This document shows, in pieces, positions 9,878 to 18,845 of a DNA stretch of 64,000 nt. A model generated the notes under the pieces. It did no database searches, had not been told where the DNA came from, and was given only the letters and a program-made list of their open reading frames with translations. A program made the translations under genes and the position numbers. Source of the stretch: an uncultured Maribacter sp. (GTDB lineage: Bacteria > Bacteroidota > Bacteroidia > Flavobacteriales > Flavobacteriaceae); the NCBI RefSeq assembly GCF_947500985.1, contig NZ_CANMTX010000002.1, positions 186,001 through 250,000 on the forward strand, written 5' to 3'. The stretch's first letter is position 1. The number at the start of each line of letters is the position of its first letter.

Positions 9878-10148
9878 GTTCAATGATTTAGGAGTTCTTG
9901 CGAGTAAAGATGTTCAATCCTAATGCCTTTATTGAAAAGCTTAGGTAAAAGACCTAATTATTCTATAAAATGTAATTGGTTAAAATTGATATCTATCAAC
10001 AGTAAAAAAGATAGATAAACAGCACATTCTATAGGTATTAGAAAATCGATAAAGCGTATAAAATCATAGATAAATAAAAAGTAACCTGTATAATGAAGTT
10101 GACAAGTATTTAAATTTACTAAGCATTAAAACCTAAATGAATTATAAT
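9878..10148. other. intergenic stretch without a recognised gene
   Basis: About 270 bases of AT-rich sequence upstream of the small membrane gene. It should hold that gene's promoter on the minus strand. I see no ORF with coding character, RNA gene or repeat here; the next feature is the palindromic terminator at 10149. Confidence 0.5.
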
Positions 10149-10180
10149 AAAAAAGACCCGCTAATTAGCGGGTCTTTTTT
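10149..10180 (-). terminator. bidirectional intrinsic terminator after the OmpA-family gene
   Basis: This is a perfect 32 bp palindrome. The GC core GACCCGCT pairs with AGCGGGTC around an AATT centre, with A and T tracts on either side. It sits 18 nt after the OmpA-family stop codon on the minus strand. Confidence 0.92.
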
Positions 10181-10197
10181 ATTGATGTTATTTTATA

Positions 10198-12747
10198 TTA
10201 CATGTCTACGATAATAAACTCTGACCTACGGTTAAGGTAGTGTTGTTCTTCTGTACAACGAACCGTACCGTCACAACCATTAATTAACTGTTCTTCTCCA
10301 TAACCAATAGCGCTTTCAATTCTACTCGGATCAATACCCTGAGCAATGATATAATCTCTTGTGGATTTAGCACGCTTATCAGATAAGTACTTGTTATAAA
10401 CGTCATCACCCCTTGAATCTGTATGAGATTCAATTTTAATAACCATATTAGGCGAATCGTTCATTACTTCTACTAGTTTATTGAGTTCTTCAGCAGCATC
10501 ATCACGTATATATGATTTGTCAAAGTTAAAGTGAATCATCTCTGTCTTAAGCTTCTTAATGCCATTCTCTACAGCAATCATATCATTAAGTTTTCTCATA
10601 GAGACATCTACATTAACAATTTCATTGTCTTTCGTTGCAGCTTCTCTGGTATCATCAAAGTATGATCCTTTGGTCGTCTTTAGAACATATCTTGTATCAG
10701 CATCTAAATCTTCAAAAATGAAGTTTCCATTTTCATCGGTTTCCATTTCTTTAAGTTTGATGTTGTTCTCATCAAGTAATTCAACTAATGCGTTTGGCAT
10801 TAAATCGCCGGTGATTAACTCGGTTACAATACCAGATATAGCATTTATACTGGTTGGTATTTCTTCTAGTTGTAATGTTTTAAATGAGTAGATGTCATCA
10901 TCGCCTTTACCACCATCGCGGTTAGATGCAAAGTATCCTTTTTGAGTCTCTTCATCTACAATAAAAGAAAAATCATCTTTTTTACTGTTGACCGGTTTAC
11001 CGACATTGCGGACTTCTAAAAAGCCAGCTTCATCATCAAAGGCAACTTCAAAAACGTCTAATCCTCCTAGACCAACATGCCCATCAGATGAAAAGTATAA
11101 TTTCTTTTCATTTATAAATGGAAACATTTCTTTATGTTCCGTATTAATTTCTGGACCAAGGTTTCGTGGAGAAGAGAATGAACCGTCTTCAAGAACATCT
11201 ACAACGAAAATATCTGTTTCACCTAAAGTACCAGGCATATCAGACACAAAGTATAACTGCTTTCCGTCAGTACTTAGCGCTGGGTGACCAGTAGAGTAAT
11301 TGTCACTATTGAAAGATACTTCTTCAGCTTCTAACCATTCTCCATCTACTTTTTTGGAACGATAAATTTTAAGATGATTTATACCGTTTTTATCACGCTT
11401 TAGTTTTTTACCATAATTGTTTCTGGTAAAATACATCGTCTCATTATCAGGAGTGAAAGCAACAGATGCTTCGTGATATTTTGTGTTTATCTTTTTAGAA
11501 AATTTAATGGCATCTTTAAAATCTTGAGATTCTTCATTTACTTTGGCAACAAATAAATCTAAGTACGGTTGATTGTTCCATTTATATTTTCTGGTAGTAA
11601 ATATAGAAGAATCTTTAGCAGATGCATAAACCATTTCATCACCACCATAATACATTGGTGAAAATTCTGAATACTTTGAATTTATATTCAAGTTGTCGAT
11701 ATCAAACTTTTCCTCCATTCTTAGAAGACCATCTAAAACTATTTCATTCTGTTCTGTATCTTGTGCAATCTCTTCGCCAGCTAATTTTCTATTATATAAC
11801 TTTAATAGACGTTTTGATCTTTTATAGTTTCCAATTCCTTTAAGAGAGTGAGCATATTTAAATAGGTAGTCAGAACTCATGTCAGACTCATACTTAGTAT
11901 ATAATATGTTGTACCACTTATATGCGTTTTCCATATCTGTATTAAAGTAGTGGGCGTCGCCCGCTTTTTTCAATACATCATATGTATAAGCTTTTTCTCC
12001 TTTAGATAAAGCTTGCTCATAAATTTTGGCTGCTTCCGCATACCACATTTTGTCAAAATACTCATCAGCCCTTTTTATAAGCTTTGATTTAACTGCGGGG
12101 TCATTCTCTTTCGATGCAGTTAACATCTCATAAGAAACATCTTCTACCGGTATAGATTCTGTTTCTAACAAAGTTTCCTGAGCTAATGTTAGGTCTGTTG
12201 TTTTTTCTAATTCTGAGTTTGCTTCTAATGCTGTAGTTGTTTCTATTTCTGATACGACCGGTAACTCAACTACTGATTCTGATTCAGTATTTAAATTACT
12301 ATTGATCATTTTTAGTATCCAAACTTCATCATCGTAACGATTATCAAATTGTGTAGAACAATCGTTAATAGCATTTTCCCATGAAGTATAATGATTTAAA
12401 TATAGATAGTATAGTTGGTTTTGAGGATTTTGAAAGTACCCTGCTTCAAATCCTTTTTTATTAAGTTTTTTAATTTGAGATTTAAGATTCTTGTTTTTAG
12501 AAAATGTACCAGTTATTATGTAGTAGCCATTTTGGGTATCTGGAATATCATGAAAAGCCCTGTAAGGAATGGACAGCTCTTCAGCAGCCTTTTGAAATGC
12601 CTTTTTGTCATCAGCATTTATATCTGAAACTATTGCACTGTTACTATTGTTTGATACCTCAGATTCAAGTTCGTCTTGAAAGCCTTGGGCTTGAGCAAAA
12701 ACGATAAAGACCAGAAAAAATAAATTTAATACACTTCTCATAGACAT
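10198..12747 (-). CDS. OmpA-family protein with SPOR-like, TPR, PD40 and carboxypeptidase-regulatory-like domains
   Basis: 849 residues. It has a signal peptide (FLVFIVFAQAQG), an SPOR-like segment at about 60-150 (GYYIITGTF), TPR-like helices around 220-330, several PD40/WD40-like blades around 350-640 (SDMPGTLGETDIF, SDGHVGLGGLDVF, SNRDGGKGDDDIY), a carboxypeptidase-regulatory-like fold and a C-terminal OmpA domain (IHFNFDKSYI, SHTDSRGDD, NRRSEF) that should bind peptidoglycan. This is the layout of PorE-type T9SS proteins and of the OmpA proteins that often sit beside PorP/SprF. Here it stands alone between two terminators. A role in anchoring the T9SS to the cell wall is inferred. An ATG six bases downstream is an alternative start. 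Confidence 0.88.
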   Translation of the reverse strand: MSMRSVLNLFFLVFIVFAQAQGFQDELESEVSNNSNSAIVSDINADDKKAFQKAAEELSIPYRAFHDIPDTQNGYYIITGTFSKNKNLKSQIKKLNKKGFEAGYFQNPQNQLYYLYLNHYTSWENAINDCSTQFDNRYDDEVWILKMINSNLNTESESVVELPVVSEIETTTALEANSELEKTTDLTLAQETLLETESIPVEDVSYEMLTASKENDPAVKSKLIKRADEYFDKMWYAEAAKIYEQALSKGEKAYTYDVLKKAGDAHYFNTDMENAYKWYNILYTKYESDMSSDYLFKYAHSLKGIGNYKRSKRLLKLYNRKLAGEEIAQDTEQNEIVLDGLLRMEEKFDIDNLNINSKYSEFSPMYYGGDEMVYASAKDSSIFTTRKYKWNNQPYLDLFVAKVNEESQDFKDAIKFSKKINTKYHEASVAFTPDNETMYFTRNNYGKKLKRDKNGINHLKIYRSKKVDGEWLEAEEVSFNSDNYSTGHPALSTDGKQLYFVSDMPGTLGETDIFVVDVLEDGSFSSPRNLGPEINTEHKEMFPFINEKKLYFSSDGHVGLGGLDVFEVAFDDEAGFLEVRNVGKPVNSKKDDFSFIVDEETQKGYFASNRDGGKGDDDIYSFKTLQLEEIPTSINAISGIVTELITGDLMPNALVELLDENNIKLKEMETDENGNFIFEDLDADTRYVLKTTKGSYFDDTREAATKDNEIVNVDVSMRKLNDMIAVENGIKKLKTEMIHFNFDKSYIRDDAAEELNKLVEVMNDSPNMVIKIESHTDSRGDDVYNKYLSDKRAKSTRDYIIAQGIDPSRIESAIGYGEEQLINGCDGTVRCTEEQHYLNRRSEFIIVDM

Positions 12748-12754
12748 AATTCTT

Positions 12755-12775
12755 AGTTGAACATTACATTCAACT
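12755..12775 (-). promoter_or_regulatory. stem-loop in the leader of the OmpA-family gene
   Basis: AGTTGAA and TTCAACT form a perfect 7 bp stem around a 7 nt loop. It ends only 8 nt before the minus-strand start codon, so it should be part of the mRNA leader. Confidence 0.5.
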
Positions 12776-13018
12776 GGGGTTTTAAGTATAGTACCAACGG
12801 TTAGTTATGGATTTTTAGTACTATATGTCTAACGAAATTAGCAGTAAAGCGATATTCTGAATATTAATTGTTGTGAAAGAGTGTTTTTATGTCGTGAATG
12901 AATAGTATTTAGTAGCCTCGTAACCAATGAGATCTCGATAAACGGATAATTTGACCGTTTTGTGAAGTGTGTGAGGTTATAAAATGAGACCTAATACTCT
13001 AATAAAAAATCTATAAAA
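12776..13018. other. intergenic stretch without a recognised gene
   Basis: This lies between the OmpA-family leader and the tatA terminator on the minus strand. It must contain the OmpA-family promoter, but I could not place a convincing -33/-7 pair. No coding or RNA feature was seen. Confidence 0.45.
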
Positions 13019-13044
13019 CAAAAAAGCCCTGAAAATTAGGACTT
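13019..13044 (-). terminator. intrinsic terminator of tatA
   Basis: Read on the minus strand, AAGTCCT and AGGGCTT form a 7 bp stem with one G-U pair and a 7 nt loop, followed by a run of Ts. It lies 31 nt after the tatA stop. Confidence 0.75.
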
Positions 13045-13074
13045 TATAAATTATATTAAAGAATGGTTTGTAAC

Positions 13075-13260
13075 CTATTCCTTTTTCTTTTCTTCTAGTT
13101 GCTCATCTTCTTTAGAGGCATCTTTAAATTCTTTTATTCCACTACCTAAACCTCGCATAAGTTCCGGAATCTTTTTACCTCCGAATAATAGTAGAATTAC
13201 GACTACCACTAATATAATTTGTGGAGCGCCTATGGCCAAAAAAATAGATAATAATGTCAT
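13075..13260 (-). CDS. tatA: twin-arginine translocase subunit TatA/E
   Basis: 61 residues from the ATG at 13260; a TTG at 13287 would add nine residues. One membrane helix ([14 protein letters not shown]) is followed by the TatA hinge [14 protein letters not shown] and an amphipathic, then strongly acidic/basic tail ([10 protein letters not shown]). TatA oligomers form the passage for folded proteins with twin-arginine signals in the inner membrane. No tatC is adjacent. A perfect 22 bp palindrome lies about 49 bp upstream of the chosen start. Confidence 0.9.
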   Translation of the reverse strand: MTLLSIFLAIGAPQIILVVVVILLLFGGKKIPELMRGLGSGIKEFKDASKEDEQLEEKKKE

Positions 13261-13308
13261 AAGACTATGATTTAAAATGGATTTCAAAGATACTAAAAAC
13301 TTATTAGT

Positions 13309-13330
13309 TTGCTGTTAATATTAACAGCAA
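13309..13330. repeat. perfect 22 bp palindrome upstream of tatA
   Basis: TTGCTGTTAAT is followed directly by its reverse complement ATTAACAGCAA. The dyad has no loop and no T run, which fits a protein-binding operator better than a terminator. Confidence 0.7.
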
Positions 13331-13718
13331 GTGATTTTTTATTTATAATTGTGGCAAATGCACAAAATATACTAATCTGTATTTTTTATAAAAAACTCTA
13401 AAACAACTAGTTACTAAATAAAATTATAATTAAAGTAATTAGCGAGCTTTATATTAAATAATGAATTTCAATAGATTTCTCTATTAAATAGAGATAGATT
13501 GTTTTAGAAATATAACAGCATTATTTCATAACTTGATTAAGTTTTATATTAGGGTTAAAAGAACGGTGGTATATATATGTAGTCATACTATAAAAAAATA
13601 ATTTTTGTTCGATGAATTTTTTTAGAATGCTGTAATTAATTTAAGTTTGGAAAACTCTTTCTAAATTATTCATTTTATAGAAGGTCTAAAATTAAATTCT
13701 AAGTTTATCTTTGTTAAG
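13331..13718. other. AT-rich divergent intergenic region
   Basis: About 390 bases between tatA and the M23 peptidase gene. A 7 bp inverted repeat TCTCTAT/ATAGAGA sits at 13478-13494, and a TAnnTTTG box lies at the right edge. No gene, RNA or other repeat was recognised. Confidence 0.5.
13706..13713 (+). promoter_or_regulatory. candidate -7 promoter element close to the M23 peptidase start
   Basis: TATCTTTG matches the Bacteroidetes -7 consensus TAnnTTTG and ends 5 nt before the ATG at 13719. If used, the transcript would be nearly leaderless. No TTG is found at the right -33 distance. Confidence 0.35.
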
Positions 13719-14591
13719 ATGGCCAAAAAGAAAGTCAAAAAAAGAAAGGAAATAAAAAGGAAGCTTCTTCATAAGTATCGTTTGGTAATTTTAAACGAAA
13801 GTACTTTTGAAGAGAAGATTTCTTTTAAGTTAAGCAGGCTCAATGTTTTTGTAACTGGATCACTTTTTATGATTACCTTAATCGGACTTACAACACTGCT
13901 AATTGCCTTTACGCCACTGCGAGAATATATACCAGGTTATTCTTCAACAAGACTAAAGAAAGAAGCCACAGAGCTTACCTACAAAACAGACTCTTTAATT
14001 CGAACACTAAATTATACCAATAAGTATTTAGATAATATTCGTATGGTGTTAAAGGGTGATATTGAGAATACGGTAGTAAATAGAGATTCTCTTTTTCAGC
14101 AGTTTAAATTAGATCCAGCATCTGTAGATTTAAACCCTATTAAAGAAGATTCGTTATTACGGGCAGAGGTCGCTCTTGAAGACAAGTACAACCTATTTGA
14201 ACGAACAATTGATAAGAAAAACTTAGTATTGTTTACTCCTGTTTCAGGGTCTGTTTCTATGAGCTTTAACCCTAATGAAAAACACTACGCAGTTGATATT
14301 ACTGCTAAAACTGATAGTCCGGTAAAAGCAATTGCAAACGGTACAGTAATTTTTTCTGAATGGACGGCAGATACTGGTTATGTAATTATAATTGAGCACG
14401 AAGGTGGATTATTAAGCGTTTATAAGCATAATGGTTCATTATCGAAATATCAAGGTAATATTGTTAGAGGTGGTGAAGTAATTGCTGCAGTTGGTAATAC
14501 CGGTGAACTTACCACTGGACCACATCTTCACTTTGAACTTTGGGATAACGGAACACCTATTGATCCTTTAAATTATATCGACTTTAATTAA
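13719..14591 (+). CDS. M23 family metallopeptidase, membrane-anchored
   Basis: 290 residues. A Lys/Arg-rich N terminus is followed by one membrane helix at about 42-64, a helical linker and a C-terminal LytM/M23 domain. The zinc and catalytic residues are present: H189 and D193 in HYAVDI, and H269 and H271 in GPHLHFELW, with H236 in VYKHN. The catalytic domain faces the periplasm and should cut peptide cross-bridges in peptidoglycan or activate other hydrolases. Having all metal ligands suggests an active enzyme rather than an EnvC-like pseudo-enzyme. The GH3-family gene follows after 6 nt. Confidence 0.9.
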   Translation: MAKKKVKKRKEIKRKLLHKYRLVILNESTFEEKISFKLSRLNVFVTGSLFMITLIGLTTLLIAFTPLREYIPGYSSTRLKKEATELTYKTDSLIRTLNYTNKYLDNIRMVLKGDIENTVVNRDSLFQQFKLDPASVDLNPIKEDSLLRAEVALEDKYNLFERTIDKKNLVLFTPVSGSVSMSFNPNEKHYAVDITAKTDSPVKAIANGTVIFSEWTADTGYVIIIEHEGGLLSVYKHNGSLSKYQGNIVRGGEVIAAVGNTGELTTGPHLHFELWDNGTPIDPLNYIDFN

Positions 14592-14597
14592 AACGAA

Positions 14598-16094
14598 ATG
14601 TCACTAAAGACTATTGCTGCCAAAATATTTGCACATCGTATCGCGAAAAGAACCGATAAGTGGGTCAGTAATCCTATTGAGACACAAGAGAGGGTTTTTA
14701 GAGATCTTATTGCAAAAGGAAGTAAGACAAAGTTTGGCAATGATCATAATTTAAAGACGATTAAAACCCATAACGATTTTATAGCGCAGGTTCCTATAAG
14801 AGATTACGAAGAACTTAAAGATTATGTGAATTTAGCGGTTGCAGGGCAAGAAGATATTCTTTGGCCAGGGAAACCATTATATTTTGCAAAAACATCTGGC
14901 ACCACATCTGGAGCAAAATATATACCCATTACAGAAGGTAGTATTAAAGAACAAGTAAAAGCATCTAGAAACGCTATTCTTAATTACATACATGAAACTG
15001 GCAAAGCAGATTTCGTAACTGGTAAAATGATTTTTTTACAGGGTAGTCCTGTTTTAACAGAGAAAAACGGAGTAAAACTAGGTAGGCTTTCTGGTATTTC
15101 GGCACACTATGTTCCTAATTATTTGCAGAAAAATAGAATGCCCAGTTGGGAGACGAATTGCATTGAAGATTGGGAAACCAAAGTAAATGCCATTGTAGAA
15201 GAAACCAAGAATGAAGATATGACGGTTATCGCCGGTATACCTTCTTGGGTTCAAATGTACTTTGAGAAACTAAAAGAAAATACCAATGAGTATGTAGGTG
15301 ATTTGTTCAAAAATTTTGAACTTTTCATTTATGGCGGAGTCAATTATGAACCATATAGAAAGAAGTTTGAATCATTAATTGGTCGTAAAGTAGCAAGTAT
15401 AGAATTGTTTCCGGCAAGTGAAGGTTTCTTTGCTTATCAGAACTCTCAAACAGAAAAGGGTATGTTACTGTTACTAGATGCAGGCATATTTTATGAATTT
15501 GTACGATCTGATGAATTTTTTGATGAACACCCTAAAAGAATCACTTTAAAAGATGTTAAAATTGGTGTTGACTATGTTATGATTATCACCACAAATGCCG
15601 GTTTATGGGCATATAATCTTGGTGATACCATTCGGTTTATTTCAACGTATCCTTTTAAAATAGTAGTGTCTGGGCGTATAAAACATTTTATTTCTGCTTT
15701 TGGGGAACATGTTATTGCCAAAGAAGTGGAAGAGGCAATGTTGGTAGCTACAAAGGCCACCGATGCTAGTGTAAGTGAATTTACCGTAGCACCACAAATT
15801 ACCCCGCAAGAAAATGAATTGCCATATCACGAGTGGTTTATAGAATTTGAAAAACTACCGTCTAATATGGACCTTTTTATACAAGAACTAGATTCGGCAC
15901 TTCAAAAACAAAATAGTTATTATTATGACCTTATTGTAGGTAAGGTGTTGCAAACTTTAAAAGTTACTCCCGTTAAAAGTGGAGGGTTTTTAGAGTATAT
16001 GAAATCAATAGGTAAGCTCGGCGGACAAAATAAAGTTCAGCGTCTAGCTAACGACCGAAAAGTGGTTGAAAGCCTGTCAAAATATAAGGCATAG
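14598..16094 (+). CDS. GH3-family acyl-adenylate-forming enzyme
   Basis: 498 residues. It resembles plant GH3 proteins and their bacterial relatives, which are ANL-superfamily enzymes that adenylate a carboxylate and join it to an amine. The ATP motif TSGTTSGAKYIPI lies at about residues 99-111. Other family blocks are IYGGVNYEPYR, ELFPASEGFFAYQ, YNLGDTIRFIS and SAFGEHVIAKEVEEA. The substrate of bacterial members is not known. It is 6 nt behind the M23 gene and likely in the same transcript. The start ATG is well placed. Confidence 0.88.
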   Translation: MSLKTIAAKIFAHRIAKRTDKWVSNPIETQERVFRDLIAKGSKTKFGNDHNLKTIKTHNDFIAQVPIRDYEELKDYVNLAVAGQEDILWPGKPLYFAKTSGTTSGAKYIPITEGSIKEQVKASRNAILNYIHETGKADFVTGKMIFLQGSPVLTEKNGVKLGRLSGISAHYVPNYLQKNRMPSWETNCIEDWETKVNAIVEETKNEDMTVIAGIPSWVQMYFEKLKENTNEYVGDLFKNFELFIYGGVNYEPYRKKFESLIGRKVASIELFPASEGFFAYQNSQTEKGMLLLLDAGIFYEFVRSDEFFDEHPKRITLKDVKIGVDYVMIITTNAGLWAYNLGDTIRFISTYPFKIVVSGRIKHFISAFGEHVIAKEVEEAMLVATKATDASVSEFTVAPQITPQENELPYHEWFIEFEKLPSNMDLFIQELDSALQKQNSYYYDLIVGKVLQTLKVTPVKSGGFLEYMKSIGKLGGQNKVQRLANDRKVVESLSKYKA

Positions 16095-16149
16095 TGCAAC
16101 GAGCTTTTAAATAACAAATTATAAATCGTAATTTCGTTTGAAATCACCA

Positions 16150-17832
16150 ATGGGAAAAGCAATTATAACAACAAGAGCACAAGAGTCTACAAATGCAATA
16201 GAACGCATGTATATTACTATGCGTCATCTTTTTAATAGAGGTTTTTATAAACCAAACGGAGTTTCTGGTGAAGCATTGAAAAATGCCTTACTGCAGTTAA
16301 GACCTGAAATATATGGTTCCGTAGGAGAAGAAAAAGCCGAATTAAACGGACTTATATACGTTTTAGAAAGATTACCTGAGGGAATAGAACAATGTTCATT
16401 CATTAATCTAACTTCAGATGAAGGGTATGGTATTTCTCATATCAACCCGATCATTCCGCCAAAAAGAAGAAGAAACTGCTATCGTATAGACGAAGAGCAG
16501 ATGAATATAGAAATCACTAGAGGTCGTTCAGACATCTATGATATTCTTACACACCTTACATTTCTGTTCATTGAATCTGAAAAAATATGCAAACGTGTTT
16601 TAATAACAGATACAGAAAGAACTATAAGAGATTGGGAAAAACTTGAAGCTGCGGTTCGAAAAGAAGAATTGAACCAGGCTGAGAGAGAAATAGCACTTAT
16701 ACACACAGCCAACATTTTGGGTAGGTCTTTTGAAGAAATTTTAGAAGTCTATAAAAAGTTCAGCACCAAAAGTAACCCAGATAGATTTCTGAATGTTATT
16801 TATTGGTTAGGTAAACTAGCCTTAGACGAAGAAATCTCAGGTGAAAAAAGAGCAGTTACATTTAGTGCTTTGCTAAGAGAGCGTTTAGGGCATCATATTC
16901 ATGGAGAAAGATGGGCAAATAACATTAAGGAGGTTTTAACCAAAAACAACCTAATGCATAGACCAATTCATATTATCTCTGCAAACATGCATAGTGTTAT
17001 GAATTCATTATTTGCGAAAGCAGCTTTGAAAACTGAATTTCCGAATACAGATTCATTAGAAATTTTTGAAGCACTTAGTAGTTCTGGTAATGCGGCACTA
17101 AGGAAGAAAGTTACCGACCTGGCAGAGAAGAATGGTATGATCATTATGGATGATACCTCAGGAACCAATATAGATGTACAGATATTTGATACGGCAAAAA
17201 TAAAAATCAACAATTGTTCGTATGAATTTTCTGAACAAGAGCTTGATAAAAAACCTGTTATATTTGTAATGGATTACGCATTTGGTGAGCAAGCGTATGA
17301 AACAATTGATGAATTATTGAAACCGTACAATACCAAAAAGAACAATGTGTCTTTGATAAATGTTGATTCTGTTTCGATAATGGGAAAAGCGGGTATTCTA
17401 GAAGGAGGAAAAGGAGATTTGATGATACCTTCTGCACATATATTTGAAGGAACAGCAGACAATTATCCATTCAAAAATGAATTGTGTGCCAAAGACTTTG
17501 AAGGTTATGGTTTAGAGGTTTTTGAAGGTACAATGGTTACTGTTTTAGGAACATCACTTCAAAACAAAGACATTTTGAAGTTCTTTCATAAATCAACTTG
17601 GAATGTAATTGGTTTAGAGATGGAAGGTGTGCATTACCAAAAAGCAATACAGTCTGCATCTAAAATTAGAAAGAGTATCGGTGAAGATGTAAAAGTGCGT
17701 TATGCGTACTATGCATCAGATAACCCATTAGAAACAGGTAGCACATTAGCTTCAGGAGGCTTGGGTACAACAGGGGTAAAACCTACTTACTTAATTACAG
17801 ATAAAATTTTAAAGCAAATATTTACTACATAA
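16150..17832 (+). CDS. DUF6909-like protein with a nucleoside-phosphorylase-like C terminus
   Basis: 560 residues from the ATG at 16150; a TTG at 16138 is possible. I recall this full-length type as DUF6909, a Bacteroidetes family without known function. The N-terminal half is helical. The C-terminal third, from about residue 370, looks like the nucleoside phosphorylase/MTA-nucleosidase fold. It has VTVLGTS, then LEMEG in VIGLEMEGVHYQ, then a basic stretch and RYAYYASDNP, matching the EMEG-(n)-R-(n)-SD order of that superfamily. The stop codon directly precedes the ATG of the Wzz-like gene with no gap, so the two are probably translated together. The enzymatic activity is an inference from these motifs. 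Confidence 0.75.
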   Translation: MGKAIITTRAQESTNAIERMYITMRHLFNRGFYKPNGVSGEALKNALLQLRPEIYGSVGEEKAELNGLIYVLERLPEGIEQCSFINLTSDEGYGISHINPIIPPKRRRNCYRIDEEQMNIEITRGRSDIYDILTHLTFLFIESEKICKRVLITDTERTIRDWEKLEAAVRKEELNQAEREIALIHTANILGRSFEEILEVYKKFSTKSNPDRFLNVIYWLGKLALDEEISGEKRAVTFSALLRERLGHHIHGERWANNIKEVLTKNNLMHRPIHIISANMHSVMNSLFAKAALKTEFPNTDSLEIFEALSSSGNAALRKKVTDLAEKNGMIIMDDTSGTNIDVQIFDTAKIKINNCSYEFSEQELDKKPVIFVMDYAFGEQAYETIDELLKPYNTKKNNVSLINVDSVSIMGKAGILEGGKGDLMIPSAHIFEGTADNYPFKNELCAKDFEGYGLEVFEGTMVTVLGTSLQNKDILKFFHKSTWNVIGLEMEGVHYQKAIQSASKIRKSIGEDVKVRYAYYASDNPLETGSTLASGGLGTTGVKPTYLITDKILKQIFTT

Positions 17833-18831
17833 ATGGCAACCAATCAATCACCATCTACACAAACCAATTCTGACGAAATTGATTTGGGACAATTATTTCA
17901 ATTAATAGGAAGAGGTTTCAATGCTATTTTTCGTTGGGTTTTAAGAGTATTTCTATACCTTAAAAAGAACATGCTTTTACTTATTGGTCTTGTCGTTGTT
18001 GGCCTTGCAATTGGATATGGGTTAAATAAAATTATATCTAAGAAATTTAAAACAGAGGTCATTGTAAAACCTCAAATAGAAAGTAAAAACTACTTGTATG
18101 ATGTTGTAAGTGAAATACAATCTAACATTAAATCAAAAGATACTTTATTCTTTAAATCAATAGGTATCGATAATATTGATTTTGACGGTTTAAATATCGA
18201 AATATCTAGAGTAGCAGAAGTAGGTGGCTCAGAAAGTGATATTAAATATTTAGAGTTACTTCAAAGTTTTGAAAATACAGATGCCATAGCAGATATTGTT
18301 AGGGCAGAGTTGCAGAATAAAAGTTCTTTTAACCATAGAATTACATTCTACTACAAAGACCCAACTGTCGGTAAAATATTTGCAGAAAAAGTATTAAGCT
18401 ATATCAACACAAATACCTATTTCAATGGTCTTTTAGAAGTGTATAGGAATAATGCAAATGTGCGTATCGAGGAAGACCAAAAACTCTTAATACAAGTAGA
18501 TCAAATTATTACAAACTATACTACTGGACTAGCAAGCAAAGGGAGTACTTTTTCAAATGAAAGAATAGTTTTAGACAATCAAGAGCAGGTCAATATAGCT
18601 GATATTTTTGAATATAAAACAAAGCTGATTAGGGATATTGAAGCTAAGAAGTTAGAATTAGAGGAGCAAACATTACCGGTAAGTATTATTAACTTAGGTC
18701 AACCTCAAGTAGAGCAAAAGTCATTTTTCGGTAAAAGTATTGTGTTGATTCCTGTAATATTTGTTACGGTTTTCTTCATGTTGTCTGCATTGATATATTT
18801 AAATAAAAAATCAAAATTAATACACCAATAA
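17833..18831 (+). CDS. Wzz-like polysaccharide chain-length determinant
   Basis: 332 residues. The first membrane helix lies at about 50-68 (LLLIGLVVVGLAIGYGL) and a second near 302-322 (IVLIPVIFVTVFFMLSALIYL), with a long periplasmic and partly coiled-coil part between. This is the PCP/Wzz topology that sets the modal length of Wzy-made polysaccharides. The Bacteroidetes-type opening with IDLGQLF is typical. It has no tyrosine kinase domain and no neighbouring Wzc or Wza. It starts immediately after the DUF6909-like stop and is followed 14 nt later by rfbB, opening the sugar-biosynthesis part of the locus. Confidence 0.85.
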   Translation: MATNQSPSTQTNSDEIDLGQLFQLIGRGFNAIFRWVLRVFLYLKKNMLLLIGLVVVGLAIGYGLNKIISKKFKTEVIVKPQIESKNYLYDVVSEIQSNIKSKDTLFFKSIGIDNIDFDGLNIEISRVAEVGGSESDIKYLELLQSFENTDAIADIVRAELQNKSSFNHRITFYYKDPTVGKIFAEKVLSYINTNTYFNGLLEVYRNNANVRIEEDQKLLIQVDQIITNYTTGLASKGSTFSNERIVLDNQEQVNIADIFEYKTKLIRDIEAKKLELEEQTLPVSIINLGQPQVEQKSFFGKSIVLIPVIFVTVFFMLSALIYLNKKSKLIHQ

Positions 18832-18845
18832 AGAATTACTTAGGT

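Noticed and set aside
10559-10891. Plus-strand ORF of 110 codons inside the OmpA-family gene
   Set aside because: It is antisense to a conserved region, low in complexity (Ser/Leu-rich), and has no start context.
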